A stretch of 14,751 nt of DNA, from contig JBBDQZ010000073.1 in the NCBI GenBank assembly GCA_040905705.1, positions 1 through 14,751 on the forward strand, read 5' to 3'. This document shows positions 1 to 7,059 of the stretch, piece after piece. Position numbers and translations under genes: made by a program. This stretch comes from JBBDQZ01 sp040905705 (lineage in GTDB: Bacteria > Bacteroidota > Rhodothermia > Balneolales > Natronogracilivirgulaceae). Every line of letters begins with the position of its first letter. Position 1 is the first letter of the stretch. The notes under the pieces were generated by a model. It saw nothing but the letters and a program-made list of their open reading frames with translations. It ran no database searches and had not been told where the DNA came from.

Positions 1-45
1 TAGGAGACTTTCACTCCCAGGTGAATGCGCCCTGCCGGGCGCACA

Positions 46-81
46 TAAAAAAAAGCCGGACCCGTCAATACGGATCCGGCT
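46..81 (-). terminator. Intrinsic terminator closing the lipoprotein/coiled-coil unit
   Basis: On the minus strand a 12-base-pair stem (arms 81-70 and 65-54, one internal mismatch) with a four-base loop is followed directly by a run of T (54-47). This is the classic Rho-independent layout. It lies about 90 bases after the stop of the minus-strand gene at 173-1417 and so probably ends that transcript. A second GC-rich hairpin (27-32 with 37-42) lies further downstream but has no T run. Confidence 0.85.
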
Positions 82-172
82 GGAAAGTTAAACTGCGGAT
101 ACATCAAGCGACTCCGGCAAACGCCGGTTGATCGGTTCATCATCCGGATAACAGATCAACTTTGTTTATACC

Positions 173-1417
173 CTACTTTTTCCCCCGTTCCTTAAGCCAC
201 AGGCCAAGGAAAACCAGTAAGAGGATAACCGCAAGGCCGAGGAAAATAAACGCTGTGTAAGAAGTCGGCTGAGCATGAAGCTTCCAATCAGCCAGTTTCT
301 CATCTATGGTGTTAAAGTTCGAATGAGTCATAAGATTTGCTGAGACCAGATGCTCCTGCCAGCGCGGTTTTACATCATTAAACCACATATCTGCAAAACG
401 CTGATAACGGGCAACTTCTTCTTCGCTTCCGGACTCCTCTGCACGGGCTACGGCTTCATCAAGATAGGTGTTGAGCGCTGTATAGAACTGAAGAGAATTG
501 CTAAATGATGCCAGTTGAATTTCATTCTGGCGGAATGCATCGGCAAGAGTTGCCCATGCCGCATCATCAATCAACATTTCCCATTCGTCTATTTTTTCAA
601 CGATATCACCCAGTCGAGCCTGCCGGTTGGTTTCGGACAGATAGATACGGGAGAGGTCATAACCCATATTCTCCCACATACGTTTAAATTCAGCCTGAAC
701 ACTGTAAAGCTTCAGAAAATCCTGGGTACTGAGCTCCGTATGTGTATTAAGAAATGCGATGTTGTTATCCACAACAGATTCGATATGTCCAAACACATTC
801 TGAGCATCAATTTGAAGTGCTATCTCCTGTCTTTCCGCCGGTGAAAGCGACTCCAGATCCACGTTTTCGTAAGCGATAAATGTCGAGTCTACCATCTTGA
901 TGATGAACTCGTCACGTTGGTTCAGTTGCTGGCGCAATCGGCGAGCCTGGGCGGCATTGGCGTCACGTGAACGCCTCATGGCATTCAGCTCATTAGCCAG
1001 TGAATCGGCGCGTTCCTGATAGCGGGTAGCATCGGTGGTAAGTTCAGCGATCCTCTCTTCCAGAACGACAACGGTATCTCCGGTCTCGCCAAGTCTCGCA
1101 ATACGAGCAGCGGTTACCCGGGAAAGGTCACGGAGATTGGTCATCCGTTCATTCAAAGTTTCCGGATAGAGTACCCTGTTCAACAGATTTTGATGATCTG
1201 AATATCGTTCTTCCATCTCGGCAACTACATCGACAAGAGAATCTGCCTCCTCGGAAGTTTGTATGGTTTTCAGTGCCTCCAGTACTTCAGCGTGATCAAG
1301 ATCGAAGTTACGTTTGATCTGAAAATCTGACTGAAACTGAGCCTGTGCCTGACCGGTAACTCCCAAAGCAAATAAAAGCAATGTTGCCAGTACAGTATTT
1401 AAATTTAGTTTTTCCAT
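173..1417 (-). CDS. Membrane-anchored periplasmic coiled-coil protein, function unknown
   Basis: I do not recognise a named family in this 414-residue protein. Residues 1-26 look like a signal peptide with a hydrophobic core and an AQA cleavage site before Gln27. About residues 115-170 are Arg/Glu/Ala/Leu-rich with heptad-like spacing, which suggests a coiled coil, and the rest of the central region reads as mostly helical. Residues about 388-408 form a strong transmembrane helix followed by the basic tail KERGKK. The expected topology is a large periplasmic domain held by one C-terminal inner-membrane helix with a short cytoplasmic tail. The start is an ATG, 37 bases after the stop of the upstream lipoprotein gene, so the two are probably co-transcribed and end at the terminator at 46-81. 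A role in the envelope (scaffold, sensor or tether) is inference from topology only. Confidence 0.8.
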   Translation of the reverse strand: MEKLNLNTVLATLLLFALGVTGQAQAQFQSDFQIKRNFDLDHAEVLEALKTIQTSEEADSLVDVVAEMEERYSDHQNLLNRVLYPETLNERMTNLRDLSRVTAARIARLGETGDTVVVLEERIAELTTDATRYQERADSLANELNAMRRSRDANAAQARRLRQQLNQRDEFIIKMVDSTFIAYENVDLESLSPAERQEIALQIDAQNVFGHIESVVDNNIAFLNTHTELSTQDFLKLYSVQAEFKRMWENMGYDLSRIYLSETNRQARLGDIVEKIDEWEMLIDDAAWATLADAFRQNEIQLASFSNSLQFYTALNTYLDEAVARAEESGSEEEVARYQRFADMWFNDVKPRWQEHLVSANLMTHSNFNTIDEKLADWKLHAQPTSYTAFIFLGLAVILLLVFLGLWLKERGKK

Positions 1418-1454
1418 GAGTCTGTATGCTTAATCGTAGCTTAAAAATTTCGGT

Positions 1455-1919
1455 TTAGTTTGCAAGGCCGTCTTTTGTCAGACGATATTCTGATGACCCG
1501 TCGACCAGCTGAATATACGGAGCACGCTGGTTGAACGCAGGTTCTGCGAGGCCGGCTTCAGATACGGGAATGGTTGCATGCAACTCAAGCGATCCTTCAG
1601 CTGATGTAAAGACATAGACATTGCTATATCCGGGTGCCGTAACAAAATAGTACCCTTCATTGCTACGTATCAGCCGTACTTCATCAGGAAGTGATGCATT
1701 CTCACCGCGTTCTTCAACGTTGAGCGGTGTGATATCGAAGCTGATTCCCATACGGGGATCTTCCACATTTCCATTGGCATCAGGTGACATTACTGATTCC
1801 ATGGGCTGGGAATAATCCACATTGGTGAGTGTCAGGGAGGGGCCGCAAGCAACCATAAAAACCAGTATAGCAGCTATTGACAATTTCCCCGGTAATCCGA
1901 GATGTTTCATTGAGACCAT
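1455..1919 (-). CDS. Small predicted lipoprotein, function unknown
   Basis: This 154-residue protein has a short basic N-terminus, a hydrophobic stretch (about residues 13-24) and a lipobox-like FMVAC with Cys25 as the likely lipidated residue. The mature part is acidic and beta-prone (for example YYFVT and VYVFTS) with no motif I recognise. An alternative ATG at 1910 (residue 4, reading MKHLGL) gives a more typical lipoprotein signal, and neither start has a clear Shine-Dalgarno sequence. A TATAAT hexamer lies at 1940-1935, 15 bases before the ATG, without a convincing -35 box. The gene leads a two-gene unit with the membrane-anchored coiled-coil protein downstream, so the two products may act together at the envelope. 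That partnership is inferred from the arrangement. Confidence 0.75.
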   Translation of the reverse strand: MVSMKHLGLPGKLSIAAILVFMVACGPSLTLTNVDYSQPMESVMSPDANGNVEDPRMGISFDITPLNVEERGENASLPDEVRLIRSNEGYYFVTAPGYSNVYVFTSAEGSLELHATIPVSEAGLAEPAFNQRAPYIQLVDGSSEYRLTKDGLAN

Positions 1920-2142
1920 TTTTTTGACCGTTAAATTATAATTGATCTTGGTTTATTTGTTGTTTGATTTGTAAAAACAGTAAATACTTAAACAAATTTG
2001 GTACTGTCGGAACATATAACACATTTCAGATGAAAATATCAAAAAAAACCATGGAATGAAATTACACACCATATATTAATAGATATTCTTTTCCCTTACC
2101 CTTCTTATTAAAATGTAATGGAGCAACCCGACAAGCGGTATA

Positions 2143-2691
2143 CTACACTTTTATTAAAGAATGAACAGCGATATCGGATTCCAGGACGCTCCTGCCATTC
2201 AAATATGTCAATTCTATGATAAATGAATATCCGACAATCACTCCACCAAGTTTTTTTACCAGTTCGGAGGCCGCACGGGCCGATCCGCCGGTAGCCAATA
2301 AATCATCATGGATAACCACACGATCTCCTGCAAGGATAGCATCCTCATGAACTTCCAATTGACCTTTCCCATATTCCAGTTCGTATTCCATCGTGATTTT
2401 TTTTGTTGGAAGCTTCCCGAATTTTCGCACCGGCACAAACCCCGCACCGAGATGGGTTGCTATATGCGACCCGAAAATAAAACCACGGGATTCAATCCCG
2501 GCAATGATATTCACTTCCAACCCCTGAAAGGGTACAACCAGCAACTTTGACACCAGTTGCAATGATTCAGGATCATTTAAAACCGGTGTTATATCTTTAT
2601 ATATAACCCCCTTTTTTGGAAAATCAGGAACATTTCGAATCCTGTCAATGATCGTTGCTAGTTCACCTGTTTTTTCATTGCCCATAGTCAT
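2143..2691 (-). CDS. apt: Adenine phosphoribosyltransferase
   Basis: Purine salvage enzyme that converts adenine and PRPP to AMP and diphosphate in the cytoplasm. The family signature near the N-terminus is visible (IRNVPDFPKKGV followed by YKDITPVL), as is IIAGIESRGFIFG. The PRPP-binding loop reads VVIHDDLLATGGSA, matching the type I phosphoribosyltransferase pattern. The open frame extends back to a TTG at 2706, but an ATG at 2691 (182 residues) or at 2685 (180 residues) is more likely. Apt proteins are usually 170-180 residues, and the PDFP motif normally lies near the N-terminus. No Shine-Dalgarno sequence decides between them. The gene is divergent from tadA and stands alone. A T8 run at 2048-2041 on its strand, about 95 bases after the stop and preceded only by a weak stem, is a possible but unconvincing terminator. 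Confidence 0.95.
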   Translation of the reverse strand: MTMGNEKTGELATIIDRIRNVPDFPKKGVIYKDITPVLNDPESLQLVSKLLVVPFQGLEVNIIAGIESRGFIFGSHIATHLGAGFVPVRKFGKLPTKKITMEYELEYGKGQLEVHEDAILAGDRVVIHDDLLATGGSARAASELVKKLGGVIVGYSFIIELTYLNGRSVLESDIAVHSLIKV

Positions 2692-2813
2692 CTTAACATA
2701 TTGCAAAACGGCTATGATAACAAATAATAAAATATCTAAAAATTATTCTTGATTTGAAATAACGCAATTCCCGATTTTCTGCTTTAGCTTTCAATACACA
2801 TTTGATTATCCAT

Positions 2814-3302
2814 ATGACTACCGACCCGGTTTCTTCTATTATTTCATCAGAAAACGATCACTACCGATTTATGAAACAGGCCATTAATGAAGCCCGTTAC
2901 GCGTCAGAAATCGGTGAAATACCTGTAGGCGCCGTGATTACTTACAAAAACCGCATTATTGCCAGGGGGCATAACCAGGTGGAACTTTTGTCCGATCCGA
3001 CTGCACATGCCGAAATGATCGCTCTTACTGCCGCTTTTGAGCATCTCCAGGAAAAATACCTGCAATCGTGTACTATGTATGTTACATTGGAACCATGTCC
3101 CATGTGTGCCGGAGCTTTGGTATGGGCCAAGCTGGATAAACTGGTCATTGCCGCCCAGGATGAGCACTCCGGCGCCTGCGGCAGTCTCTTTAATATCGCA
3201 TCGAACCGCAAATTAAACCATCAGATAGAGATCGTTCAGGGAATATTAGAACAGGAGAGCGAGGATCTGTTAACCCGTTTTTTCCGTCAGTTGAGGCAAT
3301 AA
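2814..3302 (+). CDS. tadA: tRNA-specific adenosine deaminase
   Basis: Zinc-dependent deaminase that converts adenosine 34 of tRNA-Arg(ACG) to inosine, allowing wobble decoding of CGN codons. The cytidine-deaminase-like zinc site is complete: HAE at residues 65-67 supplies the His ligand and the catalytic Glu, and PCPMC at 94-98 supplies two Cys ligands. The C-terminal pattern DEHSGACGSLFNIAS followed by LNH is typical of TadA rather than of guanine or cytosine deaminases. I chose the ATG at 2814 (162 residues). The frame opens at a TTG at 2802 that adds only four residues. This is the only plus-strand gene in the window. It is divergent from apt and convergent with nadD, with 44 bases between the two stops and no clear terminator there. 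Confidence 0.95.
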   Translation: MTTDPVSSIISSENDHYRFMKQAINEARYASEIGEIPVGAVITYKNRIIARGHNQVELLSDPTAHAEMIALTAAFEHLQEKYLQSCTMYVTLEPCPMCAGALVWAKLDKLVIAAQDEHSGACGSLFNIASNRKLNHQIEIVQGILEQESEDLLTRFFRQLRQ

Positions 3303-3346
3303 CCCGAAAGTCGGCTGTATACCGCGCTGCACCCTGGTCCGTTATT

Positions 3347-3946
3347 TTACTTTACCGGCCCCGCGGACCCATAAAGCCGGTGTTCCCTGATATAATGCCG
3401 GACTTCCGGGTGCAGCATGTTCTGACCGGGTTCTCTTCCTTCACTGATCGATTTCCGAATTTGTGTGGATGAAATATCCGTTTCCTCGTGTTTGCATTGA
3501 TGCACGACAAACGGTTGCATTTCCGAAGGGACGGCGACGGAGGATCCGGGACGACCGGCAACCAGCAATTCCACTTTTGAAACCATTTTTTCAACTTCAT
3601 ACCAGGATGCCATGGTCTGCAGCGTATCGGCTCCGATGCAAAGATAAAAATGGCGGTCCGGATAACTGTTTTTAAGAAATGTTATGGTTTTAACCGTATA
3701 ATGCGGCGATGGAATACGTTGCTCAATATCGGACAGGTGCAACTTCGGATACCCGGAAAAGACCAGCTTCAGCATGTTCCAGCGATCATCAAACGGTGCC
3801 AGCGTGGGCACATGTTTATGCGGGGGAGATGGAGTAAGAATAACCCAGAGTTCTTCCAGTACGCCACTGGATAAAAAAGAAGAAGCCAGCGCTTCATGGC
3901 CACGGTGGACGGGATTAAATGTTCCGAAGAATAGGCCCGTACTCAT
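3347..3946 (-). CDS. nadD: Nicotinate-nucleotide adenylyltransferase
   Basis: Joins nicotinate mononucleotide and ATP to give deamido-NAD, the shared late step of NAD synthesis. The 199-residue length fits the family. The nucleotidyltransferase ATP-binding signature is at residues 8-17 (GTFNPVHRGH, the HxGH class), and the second family motif is at 158-164 (ISSTQIR), followed by the usual helix ending in a YIREHRLYG-like tail. The motif set is that of NadD, not of phosphopantetheine adenylyltransferase. The ATG start lies four bases after the bamD stop, so it is probably translated with bamD. This is the last gene of the long minus-strand run. I see no hairpin-plus-T terminator after its stop. 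Confidence 0.95.
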   Translation of the reverse strand: MSTGLFFGTFNPVHRGHEALASSFLSSGVLEELWVILTPSPPHKHVPTLAPFDDRWNMLKLVFSGYPKLHLSDIEQRIPSPHYTVKTITFLKNSYPDRHFYLCIGADTLQTMASWYEVEKMVSKVELLVAGRPGSSVAVPSEMQPFVVHQCKHEETDISSTQIRKSISEGREPGQNMLHPEVRHYIREHRLYGSAGPVK

Positions 3947-3950
3947 ATGT

Positions 3951-4769
3951 TTATCGTCCGGCCGTTACGGTTGAGACTTCCGCAAGGCCGTCCATTGCAC
4001 GGTTGTAATATTGTTCCGCAAGCGGCCTGTTTTCTCCATTCGGAAATATCTGTACATATTGCTGATAGCTCTCAATCGCTTGCTCAAAGCGCTCCTGCTG
4101 ACGGTCCCGGATACTGTTTTCGGCATATTGCACATGGGCAAGAATTTGTTTGACCATCGCCTGTTCCGCCCACCGGCTTTCGGGATGTTCTTCAACAGTA
4201 AGGCCATAATATAATGCAGCGGAACGATACTCTCTGATACGCATATACATTTCCGCGGCGTTGAATTTCTTTTTGGCAAGTTTATCGCGCAGCTCATCTA
4301 TATGTTCGATTGCTTCTCGGGCCAGGTCTGTTCCCGGATAACGTGAAACGAACAGCTGAAACCGTTCAATCGCATTGTGGGTTTCGCTCTGGTCCAGATT
4401 ATATCTCGGACTCAACATATAGTGAGCATAAGCCTCCATGAATTCAGCATCCTGCCGCCTTTCATCCCTGGTATAGTTTCTGGCAAAGCGGCTAAATTCA
4501 CTGGCCGCCATTAAATATGATTCATTTTGGAAATAGCTTTGGGCCAGATAATACTGTGCGTCTGCTGCCAGATCCGTACCTCGCGCAATAGACAATACGG
4601 TTTCAAAGGCGTTGGCCGCCTGTGAATAGCGTTCACGCTCGTAGTAACTCATGGCTTTTTCAAACGCCACCTCTACCGTATCTCCCAGCTGAATGGCATA
4701 ACGTGACCCGCAGGCGGCCATTGTTAGAAGTATCAGAATGATGGATATGATTTTACCGAATTGCTGCAT
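3951..4769 (-). CDS. bamD: Outer membrane assembly lipoprotein of the BamD type
   Basis: BamD is the essential lipoprotein partner of BamA in folding beta-barrel proteins into the outer membrane, held on the periplasmic face. This 272-residue protein has a hydrophobic signal and the lipobox TMAAC, with Cys20 as the lipidated residue. The rest is a set of TPR-like helical repeats (YxxAxxxF patterns, for example around residues 40-75 and 75-100). The stretch SPRYNLDQSETHNAIERFQLF and the following RYPGTD and ELRDKLAKKKF match the conserved BamD core and separate it from a generic TPR protein. The start is an ATG with AAAGGA about ten bases upstream. A 58-base gap separates it from the prenyl synthase upstream, while nadD follows four bases downstream. 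The second pairing is not functionally obvious. Confidence 0.9.
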   Translation of the reverse strand: MQQFGKIISIILILLTMAACGSRYAIQLGDTVEVAFEKAMSYYERERYSQAANAFETVLSIARGTDLAADAQYYLAQSYFQNESYLMAASEFSRFARNYTRDERRQDAEFMEAYAHYMLSPRYNLDQSETHNAIERFQLFVSRYPGTDLAREAIEHIDELRDKLAKKKFNAAEMYMRIREYRSAALYYGLTVEEHPESRWAEQAMVKQILAHVQYAENSIRDRQQERFEQAIESYQQYVQIFPNGENRPLAEQYYNRAMDGLAEVSTVTAGR

Positions 4770-4827
4770 ACGAACAATTTCCTTTACAATAAGTATATTT
4801 AAAAATGAGTGTACGATTACAGAACCC

Positions 4828-5817
4828 TTAGTTTTCCCGTACCTTTAACTTCTCAAACAGTGCTTTTATTTCTTTTCGGTATGAAGTTTCTTCAAATAAG
4901 GACAATTTCTCCATAGCCTGGTTGTAATGAGAGTTAATCCGGGTAATCGCATCATCGATTACCCCAAGATCATGATAGATACGAATAACCCGAAGAATAT
5001 CGGATTCACCTGCATTACTGTTTCCAAGTATCTCCTCAAGCAGCAGGCGGTCGGTGTCATCAGCGCGTTCCATGGCCCGGATCGAGAGATAGGTTTTTTT
5101 ACCCTCCAGAATATCCCCGCCCACTTTCTTGCCAAAATGTTCGGACGCTCCGATAGCATCAAGCAAATCGTCCTGAATCTGGAAGGCTAAACCGGCATGC
5201 ATTCCGATCTCGCCACATTGTTCCCGGGTTCGGTCGTCCACCCCGGCAACAAAGGCTCCCATTTCCATTGAGCAGCGAATCAAGGCAGCCGTTTTAGCCC
5301 GGATCATTTCCATGTACTCATGGATGGCAACCACCTTGCGCTCTTCAAATTCCATATCCATAGCCTGGCCATCACACACTGTCTGAATCGTATCCAGAAA
5401 GAGCGAGATCAACCTTGAACTGTCAGGGTGCCCGTCTCCTTCCAATGTGCCAAAATGGTTAAGCTGCCTGATCGCCAACACAAAGAGAACGTCGCCCGAC
5501 AATATGGCACTCGCATCATTCCATTTCGCGTATACACTCGGCTTGCCTCTTCTTGTCTCGGCCCGATCCATAATATCGTCATGAACAAGAGTGAAATTAT
5601 GCAAAAGTTCTACAGCGACGGCTGCAGGCAGAGCTTGCTCCGGATCCCCTTTACACAACCCGTTTGTCAGTAACAGTAATCTGGGGCGCAAACGCTTTCC
5701 ACCAAGAGCAAGTGCATATCTCACAGGATCGTATAGCCCGGCCGGTGTCCCCGGAAGGGCAAGTGATTCAAGGGCCTTGTTCAAAAGCTGATCAAGTTGA
5801 GATGTATTGGGTTGCAC
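4828..5817 (-). CDS. Polyprenyl diphosphate synthase (short-chain type)
   Basis: Trans-isoprenyl diphosphate synthase that adds IPP to an allylic diphosphate to make FPP, GGPP or longer chains for quinones, carotenoids and undecaprenyl carriers. The 329-residue protein shows GGKRLRP (residues 39-45), the first Asp-rich motif DDIMD (80-84) and the second DDLLD (216-220), with the Lys/Thr motifs between them. Residue 75, five before the first motif, is Phe, and there is no two-residue insertion inside the motif. In the classical chain-length scheme this resembles archaeal-type GGPP synthases, so a C20 product is my inference. The start is a GTG. An in-frame TAA lies four codons upstream, so no longer form is possible. 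The gene follows fni, which supplies DMAPP, with a 115-base gap that contains a candidate promoter. Confidence 0.92.
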   Translation of the reverse strand: MQPNTSQLDQLLNKALESLALPGTPAGLYDPVRYALALGGKRLRPRLLLLTNGLCKGDPEQALPAAVAVELLHNFTLVHDDIMDRAETRRGKPSVYAKWNDASAILSGDVLFVLAIRQLNHFGTLEGDGHPDSSRLISLFLDTIQTVCDGQAMDMEFEERKVVAIHEYMEMIRAKTAALIRCSMEMGAFVAGVDDRTREQCGEIGMHAGLAFQIQDDLLDAIGASEHFGKKVGGDILEGKKTYLSIRAMERADDTDRLLLEEILGNSNAGESDILRVIRIYHDLGVIDDAITRINSHYNQAMEKLSLFEETSYRKEIKALFEKLKVREN

Positions 5818-5827
5818 GCGTAAAGAG

Positions 5828-5857
5828 ATTATAGCGGATGTGAAAAATTTTTTGCAA
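5828..5857 (-). promoter_or_regulatory. Candidate sigma-70-like promoter before the prenyl synthase
   Basis: On the minus strand TTGCAA (5857-5852) and a perfect TATAAT (5833-5828) are separated by 18 bases, and the -10 box ends ten bases before the GTG start of the prenyl synthase. If used, transcription would begin only a few bases before the start codon, giving a nearly leaderless mRNA. The -35 box matches the TTGACA consensus at only four of six positions. The region is AT-rich, so a chance match is possible. Confidence 0.3.
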
Positions 5858-5932
5858 TAAAAGTGAATACTTCGGTATGGTCACAAAATGACTACAGATA
5901 CGGGTTGCAAATATACAAAAAAAGTGGATAGC

Positions 5933-6958
5933 TCATCGAACAGTAACTTCTCTGAGATGAACCATATCCAGATCGGTGGGCTTTTCACATCCCAGCAGGC
6001 AGAGTATCAGCCGAAAATCCACTTCCCATTGATGGTAGAGCGACTCAAGAGCACCGTATCCACCTTGCTGGATAGCTTGCATGACCGGCTGAGCTGTTCC
6101 TGTAATGGCCGCACCCATACAAAGGCTCTTGACGATGTCCTGGCTGCTTCGTATGCCTCCGGAGGCAATCACCTCGCATTGCCCGTTTTCCAGTTTTCCT
6201 GCAGCCAGCAGGCAATCCACTGTGGGCAGGCCCCAGTCATCGGAAAAGTGTCCCGGTTCCAGCCCGTTACGCAGGTTCTCGACTTTTCCCCAACTGGTTC
6301 CGCCGGCTCCGGCTATATCGACGGCGGCAACTCCGCAATCTATCAATTGATGAATGACTTGTTGAGACAGACCGGCACCTGTCTCCTTAACGATGACAGG
6401 AATCTCCACATCTTTGGCCAGGGAACGAATGCCTTCCCTGATACCGCTGAAATTTCTGTCGCCATTTTTTTGTCTTAGCTCCTGGAGAGGATTGAGATGT
6501 ACAATCACGGCATCAGCCCGGATAGTGTCGATGATCGTATGTACTGCTGATTTTTCCAGGCCGCCGGCCAGCTGGACCCCGCCAATATTGGAGGCAATAA
6601 AAGCGGAGGGTGCCTCTTCCCGGACTATGGAAAAGGTGGATTTCAGAGACGGGTCTTCCAGCATAACCCGCTGACTGCCCACCCCGAAAGGCAGATTATG
6701 CTGTTCACAAAATGCTGCAATGATGGCATTAACCGGAATACTGTCATGATGTCCGCCCGTCATTGAGGAAATAAAAAGAGGAAAACCAAACCAGCGGTTC
6801 AGAAATCGGGTTTCGCAGGTTATATCGTGATAGTCAATCTCGGGAAGGGCATTATGAATAAAATCAAACCGTTCAAACCCGGCCGATTTTTGGTAATGCG
6901 TCTTGCCGGCCCGGATGATTTCAAGGTGCTCCTTTTTTCGCTTTTCTGTTTCGTTCAT
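5933..6958 (-). CDS. fni: Type 2 isopentenyl-diphosphate delta-isomerase
   Basis: FMN- and NADPH-dependent enzyme that interconverts IPP and DMAPP, the starter unit for prenyl chains. It is unrelated to the type 1 Nudix enzyme. The 341-residue TIM-barrel protein carries the family motifs in order: an N-terminal RKKEHLEI, SSMTGG (64-69), GVGSQR (92-97), SNIGG (123-127), HLNPLQE (154-160, with the expected catalytic Gln159 and metal-binding Glu160), VKETGAG (190-196), DIAGAGGTSW (214-223) and ASGGIR (265-270). It begins with an ATG. The prenyl synthase that uses its product lies directly downstream, so the pair forms a small isoprenoid block. Upstream is the DUF2480 gene (101-base gap). An inverted repeat lies seven bases before the start. 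Confidence 0.96.
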   Translation of the reverse strand: MNETEKRKKEHLEIIRAGKTHYQKSAGFERFDFIHNALPEIDYHDITCETRFLNRWFGFPLFISSMTGGHHDSIPVNAIIAAFCEQHNLPFGVGSQRVMLEDPSLKSTFSIVREEAPSAFIASNIGGVQLAGGLEKSAVHTIIDTIRADAVIVHLNPLQELRQKNGDRNFSGIREGIRSLAKDVEIPVIVKETGAGLSQQVIHQLIDCGVAAVDIAGAGGTSWGKVENLRNGLEPGHFSDDWGLPTVDCLLAAGKLENGQCEVIASGGIRSSQDIVKSLCMGAAITGTAQPVMQAIQQGGYGALESLYHQWEVDFRLILCLLGCEKPTDLDMVHLREVTVR

Positions 6959-6965
6959 GGATAAG

Positions 6966-6989
6966 TTTTTACGCTTAATGCCGTAAAAA
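6966..6989. repeat. Perfect 8-base inverted repeat next to the fni start
   Basis: TTTTTACG (6966-6973) and CGTAAAAA (6982-6989) are perfect reverse complements with an eight-base spacer. The proximal arm ends seven bases before the fni ATG. In mRNA it could form a stem over the ribosome-binding area, and in DNA it could be an operator. It is not followed by a T run on the minus strand, so it is not a standard terminator for the upstream gene. Confidence 0.5.
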
Positions 6990-7059
6990 TGGCCGGATTG
7001 ATCTCCAGACGTACCCGAGTGATTTACGGGCTGTACGAGCTGTTTCCCCTGCTTTCATG

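Noticed and set aside
27..42. GC-rich hairpin near the left edge as a second terminator
   Set aside because: The 6-base arms are perfect, but neither strand has a T run directly after the stem.
3303..3346. Bidirectional terminator between tadA and nadD
   Set aside because: I looked for one because the genes converge, but found no stem of useful length followed by T residues on either strand.
5888..6478. 196-codon plus-strand open frame opposite fni
   Set aside because: It is antisense to the conserved fni motifs and its protein has no family features.
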